Below the pieces are notes generated by a model. That model was not told the DNA's origin. It was given only the letters and a program-made list of their open reading frames with translations, and did no database searches. From an uncultured Tateyamaria sp. (GTDB taxonomy: Bacteria; Pseudomonadota; Alphaproteobacteria; Rhodobacterales; Rhodobacteraceae), in assembly GCF_947503385.1 (NCBI RefSeq), contig NZ_CANNDO010000007.1:62001-126000 (forward strand): a stretch of DNA of 64,000 bases. Direction: 5' to 3'. Shown in pieces: positions 33,827 through 43,438 of this stretch. A program made the position numbers and the translations under genes. Position 1 is the stretch's first letter. Every line of letters starts with the position of its first letter.

Positions 33827-35110
33827 TCAGGCCAGCATGGACATCGGGTTTTCCAGATTGTCCTTGATGGCATTCAGCAGGTTCGCGCCGAGCGCGCCGT
33901 CGATCACGCGGTGGTCGACGGACAGGGTGGTCGACATGACGGTGGCCACCGTAACCTCGCCATCCGCGCCCACCACGGGTTTTTTCACACCGGCGCCGAC
34001 CGCAAGGATGGCTGCATGGGGCGGGTTTATGATGGCGTCGAAATTGTCGATGCCAAACATGCCGAGGTTCGAGATGGCAAAGCTGCCCCCCTGATACTCG
34101 TGCGGCGCAAGTTTGCGGTCGCGGGCTCGGGTGGCAAGGTCCTTCATCTCGGTCGACAGCGCTGAGAGCGACTTCATCTCGGCATCCTTGAGCACTGGCG
34201 TGAACAGTCCGCCCTCAATGGCCACGGCGACAGCCACGTCGGAGGCTTTCATCGACAGCATTTTGTCGCCGGCCCAAACGGCGTTGGCATCTGGCACTTG
34301 TTGCAGCGCAAGTGCGCAGGCCTTGATGATGAAGTCGTTGACCGACAGTTTTACGCTCCGGGCCTCGAGCGTTTTGTTTAGCTGTGCGCGGAAGGCGAGC
34401 AAGGCGTCAAGCTGGATATCCTTGCGCAGGTAGAAATGCGGGACAGACTGTTTTGCTTCGGTAAGACGTGCGGCAATGGTTTTGCGCATCCCGTCAAGGC
34501 TGACCTCTTCGTAATCGCGGCCTTCGTACATCTTGGCAACCATGTCGCTGGATGGGCCGGCGGCCATGGCTGCGGCCTTTGGGGCCTCGGCAGTGGCGGC
34601 TGCGGGTTTGGCGGCTGGTGCGGCTTCGGCCTTTTCGACGTCCGCCTTGACAATACGGCCATGGGGACCAGAGCCCTTGATGGCCGCAAGGTCGAGACCC
34701 TTTTGTGCGGCGATGCGGCGGGCAAGGGGAGAAGCAAAGATGCGTTGGCCGTCCTTGGCAGGGGCGGCCTGAGCGGGTGCCGGCGCGTCTTCGGACGCTT
34801 TTGCTTCCTCATCCGCCGAAGACGGCGCGGGAGCGGCGGATGAGGCACCTATGTCATCGGCGCTTTCGCCGTCTTCGAGCAGCACGGCGATGGCAGTGTT
34901 GACCTTTACGCCTTCGGTGCCCTCGGCAATCAGGATCTTGCCGACGACGCCTTCATCCACGGCTTCGAATTCCATGGTGGCCTTGTCGGTCTCGATCTCG
35001 GCCAGCAGGTCGCCGGAGGTGACGGTGTCGCCTTCTTTGACCAGCCATTTGGCGAGCGTGCCTTCTTCCATCGTCGGAGAGAGCGCGGGCATGAGAATTT
35101 CGATGGGCAT
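33827..35110 (-). CDS. pdhC: Pyruvate dehydrogenase E2 (dihydrolipoamide acetyltransferase)
   Basis: 427 residues. One lipoyl domain (1-80) with lipoylated Lys43 (ETDKATMEF), a proline/alanine linker, a peripheral-subunit-binding domain (about 123-160, [17 protein letters not shown]) and a catalytic core ending with the [10 protein letters not shown] motif whose His and Asp are catalytic. Transfers acetyl to CoA and forms the core of the complex. Third gene of pdhABC, 12 bases after pdhB. Confidence 0.97.
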   Translation of the reverse strand: MPIEILMPALSPTMEEGTLAKWLVKEGDTVTSGDLLAEIETDKATMEFEAVDEGVVGKILIAEGTEGVKVNTAIAVLLEDGESADDIGASSAAPAPSSADEEAKASEDAPAPAQAAPAKDGQRIFASPLARRIAAQKGLDLAAIKGSGPHGRIVKADVEKAEAAPAAKPAAATAEAPKAAAMAAGPSSDMVAKMYEGRDYEEVSLDGMRKTIAARLTEAKQSVPHFYLRKDIQLDALLAFRAQLNKTLEARSVKLSVNDFIIKACALALQQVPDANAVWAGDKMLSMKASDVAVAVAIEGGLFTPVLKDAEMKSLSALSTEMKDLATRARDRKLAPHEYQGGSFAISNLGMFGIDNFDAIINPPHAAILAVGAGVKKPVVGADGEVTVATVMSTTLSVDHRVIDGALGANLLNAIKDNLENPMSMLA

Positions 35111-35122
35111 GTCTCGGGCTCC

Positions 35123-36505
35123 TTACCGATAGGTGACTTGTTTCACGGCTTCGACCACTTCGGCGGTGGTGATCAGGGCGTGTTTTTCGAGGTTGGCGGC
35201 GTAGGGCATCGGCACGTCCTTGCCGGTGCAGTTGATCACGGGTGCGTCGAGATAATCGAACGCCTCTTGCATGATGACCGTGCTGAGATAGCCGCCGACC
35301 GACCCCTGGGGCCAACCTTCTTCGACGGTCACGCAGCGGTTTGTCTTCATGACAGAGTTGATCACGGTGCCGGTGTCCATGGGGCGGATCGTACGCAGGT
35401 CGATGACCTCAGCGCTGATCCCGTCCTCCGCCAGCTTATCCGCCGCTTCAAGCGCGTATTGCATCCCGATGCCAAAGGAGACGATCGTCACATCCGTGCC
35501 TTCGCGCCAGATACGCGCTTTGCCGAAGGGAATTGTGAAATCGTCCATGTCCGGCACGTCGAACGTGCGGCCATAGAGGATCTCGTTTTCCAGAAAACAG
35601 ACCGGGTTGTTGTCGCGGATCGCCGTTTTCATCAGACCTTTGGCGTCGGCCGCCGAATAGGGCATCACGACCTTGAGGCCCGGCACCTGCATGTACCAAG
35701 CGGCGTAGTCCTGAGAGTGCTGGGCACCGACGCGGGCGGCAGCACCGTTGGGGCCACGGAAAACCATGGGCGCGCCCATCTGGCCACCGGACATATAAAG
35801 CGTTTTGGCCGCCGAATTGATGATGTGGTCAATCGCCTGCATGGCAAAGTTCCACGTCATAAACTCAACGATCGGGCGCAGGCCACCGAAGGCTGCACCA
35901 ACACCGATCCCGGCAAAGCCGTGTTCCGTAATGGGCGTGTCAATCACCCGGCGGGACCCGAACTCGTCCAGCAAGCCCTGGGACACTTTGTAGGCACCCT
36001 GATATTCGGCAACCTCTTCGCCCATCAGGAACACGGTGTCGTCGGCGCGCATCTCTTCGGCCATGGCATCGCGGATCGCTTCGCGCACGGTCTGTTCTTT
36101 CATTGCCGTGCCCTCTGGGTAGTCGGGGCTGAGATCGACGGATGGCGCCACGGGTGGCTCGGAGGGTGTGGCTGCGGTGGCGGGTGCGGACGCCTTGCCT
36201 TCTTCGCCGGACAGGGCCGCGGGGGCAGGGGCGCTGGATGTTTCGATATCATCCGCGCTTTCGCCTTCCTCGATCAGGACGGCGATGGGCGTGTTGACCT
36301 TGACCCCTTCGGTGCCTTCGGAGACGAGGATTTTGCCGACCACGCCTTCGTCCACGGCTTCGAATTCCATGGTGGCCTTGTCGGTTTCGATCTCGGCCAT
36401 GATGTCACCAGACGATACCGTGTCGCCCTCTTTCACCAGCCATTTTGCAAGCGTACCTTCCTCCATCGTCGGGGAAAGCGCGGGCATCAGAATTTCAATT
36501 GCCAT
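35123..36505 (-). CDS. pdhB: Pyruvate dehydrogenase E1 beta with N-terminal lipoyl domain
   Basis: 460 residues, about 130 longer than a plain E1 beta. Residues 1-80 are a lipoyl domain with Lys43, almost identical to that of the E2 protein, joined by an Ala/Pro/Ser linker to the E1 beta transketolase-type domain (about 130-460). The lipoylated E1 beta is a known trait of alphaproteobacterial complexes. It pairs with PdhA to decarboxylate pyruvate and reductively acetylate lipoyl groups. 16 bases after pdhA. Confidence 0.97.
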   Translation of the reverse strand: MAIEILMPALSPTMEEGTLAKWLVKEGDTVSSGDIMAEIETDKATMEFEAVDEGVVGKILVSEGTEGVKVNTPIAVLIEEGESADDIETSSAPAPAALSGEEGKASAPATAATPSEPPVAPSVDLSPDYPEGTAMKEQTVREAIRDAMAEEMRADDTVFLMGEEVAEYQGAYKVSQGLLDEFGSRRVIDTPITEHGFAGIGVGAAFGGLRPIVEFMTWNFAMQAIDHIINSAAKTLYMSGGQMGAPMVFRGPNGAAARVGAQHSQDYAAWYMQVPGLKVVMPYSAADAKGLMKTAIRDNNPVCFLENEILYGRTFDVPDMDDFTIPFGKARIWREGTDVTIVSFGIGMQYALEAADKLAEDGISAEVIDLRTIRPMDTGTVINSVMKTNRCVTVEEGWPQGSVGGYLSTVIMQEAFDYLDAPVINCTGKDVPMPYAANLEKHALITTAEVVEAVKQVTYR

Positions 36506-36521
36506 TGGTTGGTCTCCCCCT

Positions 36522-37535
36522 TCAAGCGTTCTGCGGCGCGGTGTCGCCAGCGTAAATGTCGGTCCAAAGCTCTTCGAGCGCGGGCTCGGGGCTTTCCTTG
36601 GCGAACTCGGCTGAGGCGTTCACGATATCCTTAATTTCCTTGTCGATGGCCTTGAGATCATCTTCGGTTGCGTGCTTGCCGGTGAGCAGCATGGAACGGA
36701 CCGCCTCGATCGGGTCACGTTCGTCGCGCATCTTCTGCACTTCCTCGCGGGTCCGGTATTTGGCCGGGTCGGACATGGAGTGGCCGCGGTAGCGATAGGT
36801 TTTGATTTCCAGAATATAAGGCCCTTTGCCCGCGCGGCAGTGGGCGACGGCCTTTTGACCGGCTTCCTTGACCGCCAGCACGTCCATGCCGTCCACCTCT
36901 TCGCCCGGAATGCCGTAGGCGGCGCCGCGTTCCCAATAGGAGGGCGATTTGGTCGAGCGTTTGGTCGAGGTGCCCATGGCGTATTGGTTGTTCTCGATCA
37001 CAAAGATCACCGGCAGCATCCACAGCTCGGCCATGTTGTAGGCCTCGTAAACCTGACCCTGGTTGGCCGCACCGTCCCCGAAATAGGTAAAGGTCACGCG
37101 GTCATTGCCCTTGTACATGTCGGAAAACGCAAGGCCCGCGCCCAGCGGCACCTGTGCGGCAACGATCCCGTGGCCACCATAAAAATGTTTCTCCTTGGAG
37201 AACATATGCATGGAGCCGCCTTTGCCTTTGGAATATCCGCCCTCGCGGCCCGTCAGCTCGGCCATCACACCATTGGCGTCCATGCCGCACGCCAGCATGT
37301 GGCCGTGATCGCGGTAGGAGGTGATGCGCTTGTCGCCGTCTTCGGCCGCGGCCTCGAGACCGACAACCACAGCTTCCTGTCCGATGTAGAGGTGACAAAA
37401 GCCACCGATCAGGCCCATGCCATAAAGCTGGCCCGCCTTTTCTTCGAAACGGCGGATGAGCAGCATGTCACGGTAATAGCCCTTGAGCTCATCCGCGGAC
37501 ACGTTCGGTTTCTTGGTGGCTTTGCGCGCGGCCAT
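36522..37535 (-). CDS. pdhA: Pyruvate dehydrogenase E1 alpha
   Basis: 337 residues. Thiamine diphosphate site with the GDG...NN motif ([14 protein letters not shown] to ENNQYAMGT, about 165-200), and the [14 protein letters not shown] phosphorylation-loop region. ATG at 37535 has GGAGGAGG at a good distance. First gene of the operon; an 18-base palindrome lies 23-40 bases upstream of the start. Confidence 0.97.
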   Translation of the reverse strand: MAARKATKKPNVSADELKGYYRDMLLIRRFEEKAGQLYGMGLIGGFCHLYIGQEAVVVGLEAAAEDGDKRITSYRDHGHMLACGMDANGVMAELTGREGGYSKGKGGSMHMFSKEKHFYGGHGIVAAQVPLGAGLAFSDMYKGNDRVTFTYFGDGAANQGQVYEAYNMAELWMLPVIFVIENNQYAMGTSTKRSTKSPSYWERGAAYGIPGEEVDGMDVLAVKEAGQKAVAHCRAGKGPYILEIKTYRYRGHSMSDPAKYRTREEVQKMRDERDPIEAVRSMLLTGKHATEDDLKAIDKEIKDIVNASAEFAKESPEPALEELWTDIYAGDTAPQNA

Positions 37536-37557
37536 GTCAGCGCCTCCTCCTGATAAG

Positions 37558-37575
37558 TAGTTTAGCGTTAAACTA
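37558..37575. promoter_or_regulatory. Palindromic operator upstream of pdhA
   Basis: TAGTTTA-GCGT-TAAACTA: perfect seven-base arms with a four-base spacer. It overlaps the expected -10 region of pdhA (a TTGCAA -35-like box lies at 37593-37598 on the minus strand). The lpdA promoter carries the same site with one differing base. Confidence 0.75.
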
Positions 37576-37809
37576 TCTGTTACAGGATTCTTGCAATCCA
37601 TGCGAGTGGCAATCTGCCGCAAGGTCATCCGGGCACAAGCGCACTCTGTTCGAATGCCATTCGTATCTGATTTATGCGTTGGAAATCAGCACTTTGGCCC
37701 AGCCACGCTGGGATGCATGTCTGCTATGACGGGGAATGAATTGGGATGAGGGGAGGTGTATCAGCCGCTTTGAATACGTAGGCGTATCGGCACCTGCCGC
37801 GCAAGCTGT

Positions 37810-38109
37810 TCAGCGGATCACGATTTCGTCGCTGCGCAACATGCCAAGGATGCTGCGGGCCTGCTCGTCCAGCAGATCCAGATCGAGATAGGCGTCAGAC
37901 AGCCGCTGGGTGAGGTTTTCCATCTGTGCGACATCGGCCTGCACGCGCGCCAGCTGTTCGGTCATCACGCGCGCTTCGGCTTCGATTTCGGCGCGGCGGA
38001 ACAGGCCGTAATCCCCCTGCACCGCAGCAAAAGTGAAATAGATGCCAAGCGCGAAGGAGATTGCGAAAAATACAAGTGTGCCGACGGGGGCGCGTTTGGT
38101 GCGGGTCAT
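37810..38109 (-). CDS. FtsB/DivIC-type septum protein
   Basis: 99 residues. Short cytoplasmic N-terminus, one transmembrane helix (about 9-29), then a periplasmic coiled coil (about 38-75, AEIEAEARVMTEQLARVQADVAQMENL) and a conserved short end with LDEQARSILG. This architecture matches FtsB-like cell-division proteins that bridge FtsL and FtsQ. Start at 38109 chosen because upstream codons encode no helix-compatible extension. It lies between an SDR gene and pdhA, a usual alphaproteobacterial place next to the pdh operon. Confidence 0.85.
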   Translation of the reverse strand: MTRTKRAPVGTLVFFAISFALGIYFTFAAVQGDYGLFRRAEIEAEARVMTEQLARVQADVAQMENLTQRLSDAYLDLDLLDEQARSILGMLRSDEIVIR

Positions 38110-38210
38110 ATGCTCTGCCTGTGTGGGGCCTCTGACGGGCCGCCTTTGGCAGAGTATGACATAAGTGATTCGTTTTGTGAATCCCCATTGATCCAAAAAG
38201 CGCAGGTTTT

Positions 38211-38987
38211 TCAGTGTTTTCCCATCATTTGCGCTGCAATCCGCGTGGTGATGCCACGGGGCGAGATGCGGGGCAGAAAGGCAAAGACTTTGTTCAACGC
38301 GCCCGGCACCACGATCCGCTGCCCGATACGTGCCTGCAACCAGCCCAGTTCGGCCACCTGTGCGGCGTCCATGGGCTTGGCCATTTTGAGCAGGCGCACG
38401 CCGTCCATATCCGCCTCGTCAAAGAAGTTGGTGGCCGTGGCGCCGGGGCACAAGGCGGTGATGGTGACGTTTGTGCCGCGCAGTTCTTCGGCGACAGCTT
38501 CGGACAGCGACAGCACATATGCCTTGGTCGCGTGATACACCGCCATGTTGGGGCCGGGCGTAAAGCTGGCGACAGAAGCGACGTTCAGGATGCGCGCCTT
38601 GGGCAGGGCGGTCATATGGGGGACCGCCAGCTTCATCAGCCGGGTCAAGGCCAGCATATTGACGTTGATCGAACTGAGTTCACGCGTCCAACCCTGTCCG
38701 TCCGCGAACGGGCCGTTGTAGCCAAGGCCCGAATTGTTGACGAGCACGTCAATCTCACGCCCGTCGCTGGCCTCGGACCACAGGCGTTCGACCTCGTCCA
38801 TCTGGGACAGGTCGGCGGGGATGACGATAACGTCGACGGCGTCCGAACGCAATTCGGTCGCGACGGCGTCCAGCTTGTCCTTGGAGCGCGCGGCAAGGAT
38901 CAGGTTGCGGCCTTCCTTGGCAGCGATCCGCGCAAATTCGACGCCCAAACCTTCGGATGCTCCTGTGATCAACGTATATGCGGCCAT
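38211..38987 (-). CDS. SDR-family NAD(P)-dependent oxidoreductase
   Basis: 258 residues. NAD(P)-binding TGASEGLGVE (8-17), NNSG at about 87-90, catalytic Ser (NVASVASF), Tyr in YHATKAYVLS and Lys four residues later. Basic residues after the second strand (ARSKDK) favour NADP(H). The C-terminus extends beyond the core in a basic helix, as in membrane-associated DltE/YqjQ-type enzymes. Substrate not predictable. Confidence 0.88.
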   Translation of the reverse strand: MAAYTLITGASEGLGVEFARIAAKEGRNLILAARSKDKLDAVATELRSDAVDVIVIPADLSQMDEVERLWSEASDGREIDVLVNNSGLGYNGPFADGQGWTRELSSINVNMLALTRLMKLAVPHMTALPKARILNVASVASFTPGPNMAVYHATKAYVLSLSEAVAEELRGTNVTITALCPGATATNFFDEADMDGVRLLKMAKPMDAAQVAELGWLQARIGQRIVVPGALNKVFAFLPRISPRGITTRIAAQMMGKH

Positions 38988-39054
38988 GTCTTTCCCCCCA
39001 TCAGTGTTCGGTCACATATGGGGCGTTTGCCGCGCCATCCAACAGGGCAGGTGA

Positions 39055-40242
39055 TTATTGCGACAGTGCCGCGACGCCGGGCAGTTCCTTGCCTTCCATC
39101 CACTCAAGGAACGCGCCCCCTGCGGTGGAGATGTAGGTAAAGTCATCGGCGACGCCCGCCTGATTGAGCGCGGCAACCGTATCGCCGCCACCCGCGACCG
39201 TGATCAATGTACCGCTTTTTGTGGCCTGTGCCGCGGCTTGTGCTGCGGTGACGGTGGCCATGTCGAATGGCGGGATTTCAAATGCGCCCAGCGGGCCATT
39301 CCAGATCAGCGTGGCCAGACCCGCGATGATTTGAGCGATTTCGGATGCCGCAGCGTCCCCGGCATCCAGCACCATCTGGTCATCCTCCAATACGGTGTCT
39401 GGACCCAATGCCACAGTGTCGTGGTCCGCACCGGCGGCGAATTCTCGCGCGACGCGTCCGTCTTTTGGCAACACCACGCGACACCCCGCCGTCTCTGCCG
39501 CGGCAAGGATGTCGCGCGCGGTGTCATGCAGGTCCGCCTCTTGCAGCGATGCGCCCAGTTGCGCGCCTTGGGCGGCAAGGAAGGTGTTGGCCATGCCTCC
39601 GCCAATGATCAGCACGTCGAGTTTGCGAACGAGGTTTTGCAGCAGGTCGAGCTTGGTCGACACTTTGGCCCCGCCCACCACCGCACCCACGGGGCGTTTG
39701 GGGTTGGACAGCGCTGCCTCAAGAGCGGACAGTTCGGCCTGCATGAGCCGTCCTGCGCAGGATGGCAGCACATGCGCCACGCCCGTGGTCGAGGCATGGG
39801 CCCGGTGCGCGGCGGAAAACGCGTCGTTGCAATAGATGTCGCCCAAAGAGGCTAGGAATTGCGCCATTTGCGGATCGTTTGCCTCTTCCATCGGGGAAAA
39901 GCGGGTGTTTTCCACAAGGATGATTGCGTCGCCGGGCTGCGCGTCGATCCAGTCGCGGCTGGGCCGTTCAACAAAGGTGACGGGCGCGCCAAAGGCAGCC
40001 TCCAGTGCAGGCACCAGACGGCTGAGCGACAGGTCGGGGTTCGGTTGTCCCTTGGGACGTCCGAAATGGGCCAGCAGCACCGGGCTGCCACCGCTTGCGC
40101 GGATGTCGCGGACGGTGGGCACGATGCGGTCAATGCGGGTGGCGTCCGTCACGGTATCGCCGTCCATGGGCACGTTGATGTCGACACGGGTCAGCACGCG
40201 TTTGCCCGCCAGATCCATATCATCCAGTGTTTTCCAACCCAT
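39055..40242 (-). CDS. pgk: Phosphoglycerate kinase
   Basis: 395 residues. 1,3-bisphosphoglycerate + ADP to 3-phosphoglycerate + ATP. N-terminal [10 protein letters not shown], the HFGRPKG loop, nucleotide-binding [10 protein letters not shown] and the C-terminal GGGDTVAAL motif are present. ATG at 40242 (MGWKTLDD) chosen; upstream extension lacks conservation. Divergent from ppiB with a 130-base shared upstream region. Confidence 0.97.
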   Translation of the reverse strand: MGWKTLDDMDLAGKRVLTRVDINVPMDGDTVTDATRIDRIVPTVRDIRASGGSPVLLAHFGRPKGQPNPDLSLSRLVPALEAAFGAPVTFVERPSRDWIDAQPGDAIILVENTRFSPMEEANDPQMAQFLASLGDIYCNDAFSAAHRAHASTTGVAHVLPSCAGRLMQAELSALEAALSNPKRPVGAVVGGAKVSTKLDLLQNLVRKLDVLIIGGGMANTFLAAQGAQLGASLQEADLHDTARDILAAAETAGCRVVLPKDGRVAREFAAGADHDTVALGPDTVLEDDQMVLDAGDAAASEIAQIIAGLATLIWNGPLGAFEIPPFDMATVTAAQAAAQATKSGTLITVAGGGDTVAALNQAGVADDFTYISTAGGAFLEWMEGKELPGVAALSQ

Positions 40243-40372
40243 GTTCCCGCGTCCTCTTTGCTGATGATGCGCCTTGCATTGCGCCAAACGGCTTGCGCGT
40301 CAATGCGTGACTTGTCCCATGCGCGGCATCCGCTTAGGAAGGGGGTCAAAGAGACTGACAAGGATGGCAGAC

Positions 40373-40882
40373 ATGGCCGACATCAAAGACCCCGAAAACA
40401 CGATCCTGATGGAGCTCAAGGCGGGCACTGTCACCATCGAATTGCTGCCCGACGTGGCGCCCAAACATGTGGAGCGCATGAAGGAACTGGCGCGCGGGGG
40501 CGAGTATGACAACGTGGCCTTTCACCGTGTGATCGACGGCTTCATGGCGCAAACCGGCGACGTGCAGCATGGCGACATGGAAGACGGATTCAACATTCGC
40601 ATGGCGGGCACAGGCGGATCGGACAAGCCCGATCTGCCCGCCGAGTTTTCCAAACTGCCCCACGACCGGGGCACCATTGGCGCAGCCCGGTCGGCCAATC
40701 CCGACAGTGCCAACAGCCAGTTTTTCATCAACTTTTCCGACAACAATTTCCTGAACGGTCAATACACGGTCTATGGCCGGGTGACCTCAGGGATGGAGCA
40801 TGTCGATGCGATCACGCGCGGCGAGCCACCTGCCGAACCGGACCGGATGATCAGCGTCAAGGTGGCTGCGGATGTGGTGTAA
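40373..40882 (+). CDS. ppiB: Cytoplasmic cyclophilin-type peptidyl-prolyl isomerase
   Basis: 169 residues without signal peptide. Cyclophilin core with FHRVIDGFMAQTGD, GTIGAARSANPDSANSQFFI and NFLNGQYTVYGRV segments, including the active-site Arg in FHR. ATG at 40373 has AAGGA eight bases upstream; an ATG three codons earlier is possible. Overlaps the next cyclophilin gene by 11 bases. Confidence 0.95.
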   Translation: MADIKDPENTILMELKAGTVTIELLPDVAPKHVERMKELARGGEYDNVAFHRVIDGFMAQTGDVQHGDMEDGFNIRMAGTGGSDKPDLPAEFSKLPHDRGTIGAARSANPDSANSQFFINFSDNNFLNGQYTVYGRVTSGMEHVDAITRGEPPAEPDRMISVKVAADVV

Positions 40883-41429
40883 ACTTGCCGCTGCTCTGGT
40901 GATCGCGGCGGGACCCGCCGCGGCCACCGGGATCGAGATTACGGTCGCGGGCGAGGGGGCCAATGGCGTTATCGCCATCGACCTGTTCGAAGACGTGGCC
41001 CCCGGACATGCGCGTCAGATCACGTCGCTGGCGGCAGCTGGCGCGTATGACAATGTCGCGTTTCACCGGGTGATCCCCGGCTTTATGGCTCAGACCGGCG
41101 ATGTCCAATTCGGTGTTGTCGGTGACGGGTACACCGCCCGGCGGGTGGGAACCGGCAAATCCGATTTGCCGAACCTGACGCAGGAGTTCTCGGCCATCCC
41201 CTTTGATGCCGGTGTTGTTGGCATGGCGCGGTCGTCACAGGTGGACAGCGCCAACAGTCAGTTCTTTATCATGTTCGAGCCGGGCTATTTTCTGAACAAC
41301 CAATACACTGTTGTCGGACGGGTCACTGCCGGTCAGGACGTCGTGAACGCGATCAAAAAGGGCAACCGCGATTCCGGTGCCATCACGGGCGCGCCGGACC
41401 GCATGGTGACGGTCTCTGTGACGGAATAG
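40872..41429 (+). CDS. ppiA: Periplasmic cyclophilin-type peptidyl-prolyl isomerase
   Basis: 185 residues. An N-terminal signal peptide (about 1-19) makes this the exported partner of the preceding cyclophilin. Core motifs FHRVIPGFMAQTGD, GVVGMARSSQVDSANSQFFI and NNQYTVVGRV are intact. Coupled to ppiB by an 11-base overlap, which points to tandem duplication followed by division of labour between cytoplasm and periplasm. Confidence 0.94.
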   Translation: MWCKLAAALVIAAGPAAATGIEITVAGEGANGVIAIDLFEDVAPGHARQITSLAAAGAYDNVAFHRVIPGFMAQTGDVQFGVVGDGYTARRVGTGKSDLPNLTQEFSAIPFDAGVVGMARSSQVDSANSQFFIMFEPGYFLNNQYTVVGRVTAGQDVVNAIKKGNRDSGAITGAPDRMVTVSVTE

Positions 41430-41436
41430 CGCGCAA

Positions 41437-42924
41437 TCAGGATTGCGGGTCCGCCCCGTTTGGGGCTGGCCCGGACCGTGTCAGCCAACCAAGGCCCGCG
41501 CTGATCAGTGCAAGTGCCGCCGCGACCCATGCCAATCCGCTGAACGCTGACGTCATGGCTGCGGGGTGTCCGGCTGTGTCGCTTTCGATGCCAAAGCTCG
41601 CCGTGCCGCCCGCCGCCGAATAGAGCGCCGCGGCAAGGCCGCCCGCAGCCGCGACAGAAATCAGTCCCGCCATCCGCGTCACCGCATTGTTGACCCCGGA
41701 CGCGGTGCCGGATTGTTGTTCGTCAACCGCGCCCATCACCGCCGTCGACAGCGGTGCGGCCACCGCCGCCATGCCAAGGCCCACCAGACACATTGCGGGC
41801 AGGATGTGGCCCCAGAAATTCTGCTCTGGCGCAAGGATCGCCATCATCGCGTAGCCAGCCGCCACCACCAGTGAGCCCGCGCACAACAGCGGCGCGGGGC
41901 CGATCCTGTCTGCCAGTTTTCCTGCCGATGCCGAAAATGCCGCGATGAACACGGACATTGGTGCAAAGGCAGCCGCAGCCTCAATCTCACGGAGCCCCCA
42001 TCCAGCGATGAACGTCATCGGCATAAAAAAGAACATGAGCGACAATGCGGAATACAGTGTAAAGCTCATGGCGTTGGCGGCCCAGAACGGGCGCACGGCA
42101 AAAAGCGTCAGGGGCATCATGGGCTGGGCGCTGCGCGCTTGGGTCCACAAAAACAGAACCAGCATCCCGCTCCCCGCCGCCAGCCAACCCACTGCTGCCG
42201 ATCCGTGATGAAGGCTCGTCAGGCCCCACGCAATCGCCAGCAGGGCCAGCGTTGCCGTCACTGCGCCCGGCACATCTACGCGCGCGTCGGCTTTGGTCGG
42301 GTCGTCGCCCAGATTGCGAAACAACAGGATCAGCGCCAGCCCGCCCAGCGGCAGGTTGATTGCAAAAATCCAGCGCCACATCTCGGGTCCGCCAACGGTC
42401 AGCACAAGCCCGCCAATGATCGGCCCGGCGGCGGTCGTCACCGCAGAGGCAGCGGCCCAGATGCCAATGGCCCGTCCGCGGCTGTCGCGCGGGTATGCCC
42501 GCGCAATGAGGGCCAGCGATCCCGGCACCATGATGGCCGCCCCGATGCCCTGCACAGCGCGGGACACAATCATGAAAAGCGGTGTAGGGGCCAACGCGCA
42601 AAACAGCGATGCCACCACAAACAGCGCGATGCCGAGGCAAAAGACACGGCCCAACCCGAACCGATCCCCCATTGCGCCACCGACGAGGATCAGGGCTGAC
42701 AAGGTGAGCATGTAGGCGTTGTGGATCCACTGCGCCTCAACCAGATCCGCGCCAAGGCTGTTGCGCATCGCGGGCAAGGCGATGGCAACGACATGGCCGT
42801 CAATCAAGCCGATCGACGTGGCCAGAACGGCGGCCAGCATGATGAAGGGGCGCGCGCCTTCGGTGCAAAAGCCGGAATGAAAAACGGGCGCCGCAGAGGT
42901 CTGGGGCGCCCGTTGATCGGTCAT
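41437..42924 (-). CDS. DHA2-family MFS drug efflux transporter
   Basis: 495 residues with about 14 transmembrane helices, EmrB/QacA-like. Helix 1 has SIGLIDGHVVAIALPAM and the antiporter motif C region GPIIGGLVLTVGG is present in helix 5. No EmrA-type membrane fusion gene is adjacent. The first about 28 residues are non-helical and the corresponding DNA forms an intrinsic terminator for the bactofilin operon; translation may instead begin at Met29 (position 42840). Substrate unknown. Confidence 0.88.
   Translation of the reverse strand: MTDQRAPQTSAAPVFHSGFCTEGARPFIMLAAVLATSIGLIDGHVVAIALPAMRNSLGADLVEAQWIHNAYMLTLSALILVGGAMGDRFGLGRVFCLGIALFVVASLFCALAPTPLFMIVSRAVQGIGAAIMVPGSLALIARAYPRDSRGRAIGIWAAASAVTTAAGPIIGGLVLTVGGPEMWRWIFAINLPLGGLALILLFRNLGDDPTKADARVDVPGAVTATLALLAIAWGLTSLHHGSAAVGWLAAGSGMLVLFLWTQARSAQPMMPLTLFAVRPFWAANAMSFTLYSALSLMFFFMPMTFIAGWGLREIEAAAAFAPMSVFIAAFSASAGKLADRIGPAPLLCAGSLVVAAGYAMMAILAPEQNFWGHILPAMCLVGLGMAAVAAPLSTAVMGAVDEQQSGTASGVNNAVTRMAGLISVAAAGGLAAALYSAAGGTASFGIESDTAGHPAAMTSAFSGLAWVAAALALISAGLGWLTRSGPAPNGADPQS
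42880..42913 (-). terminator. Intrinsic terminator inside the first codons of the efflux gene
   Basis: On the minus strand ACGGGCGCC pairs perfectly with GGCGCCCGT over a 12-base loop, followed by TTTTT. It starts 25 bases after the bactofilin stop but lies within codons 4-15 of the annotated transporter frame. Confidence 0.75.
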
Positions 42925-42937
42925 ATCCGGGATTGGA

Positions 42938-43438
42938 TTATTCGGGTTTGGGTGCGCCGGGCGCGCCCTTGTTGCCAGAGTTCAGCGGATCGTCCTGACG
43001 CTGGACAGAGCCTTCGAAATGGGCGCCGCTTTCGATGGCGATGGTCTTATGGATGATGTCGCCTTCGACGCGGGCGGTCGAGGTCAGGCGCACCTTGAGG
43101 CCGCGCACGCGGCCCACGATGCGGCCATTGATCACGACGTCATCTGCGATGACTTCGCCCTTGATCGTGGCGCTTTCGCCGATGGTCAGCAGGTGGGCGC
43201 GAATGTCGCCTTCCACGGTCCCTTCGACCTGAACGTCGCCGGTGGTTTTCATATTGCCCGTGACATGCAGGTCCGCAGACAGGATCGAGGCGGGCGGCTT
43301 GGCTTTGGGCGCGCTGGCCTTGAATTCGCTTTGCGGTGCCGGTTTGGACGACGGGGCAGGGGCCGAAGACGCAGGCGCGGCTGGCTTGCCACCCTCTGTT
43401 GCGGGCCCGGGTTCGTTGATTTTGCTCTTAGAAAACAT
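42938..43438 (-). CDS. Bactofilin
   Basis: 166 residues. A disordered Pro/Ala/Ser-rich N-terminus (about 1-48), then the right-handed beta-helix DUF583 domain (about 50-145) with regular repeats (SILSADLHVTGNMKTTGDVQVEG and IGESATIKGEVIADDVVINGR), and a short tail. Bactofilins polymerise without nucleotide at the inner membrane and position cell-wall enzymes. The upstream M23 peptidase gene overlaps it by 11 bases, the usual partner. Confidence 0.95.
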   Translation of the reverse strand: MFSKSKINEPGPATEGGKPAAPASSAPAPSSKPAPQSEFKASAPKAKPPASILSADLHVTGNMKTTGDVQVEGTVEGDIRAHLLTIGESATIKGEVIADDVVINGRIVGRVRGLKVRLTSTARVEGDIIHKTIAIESGAHFEGSVQRQDDPLNSGNKGAPGAPKPE

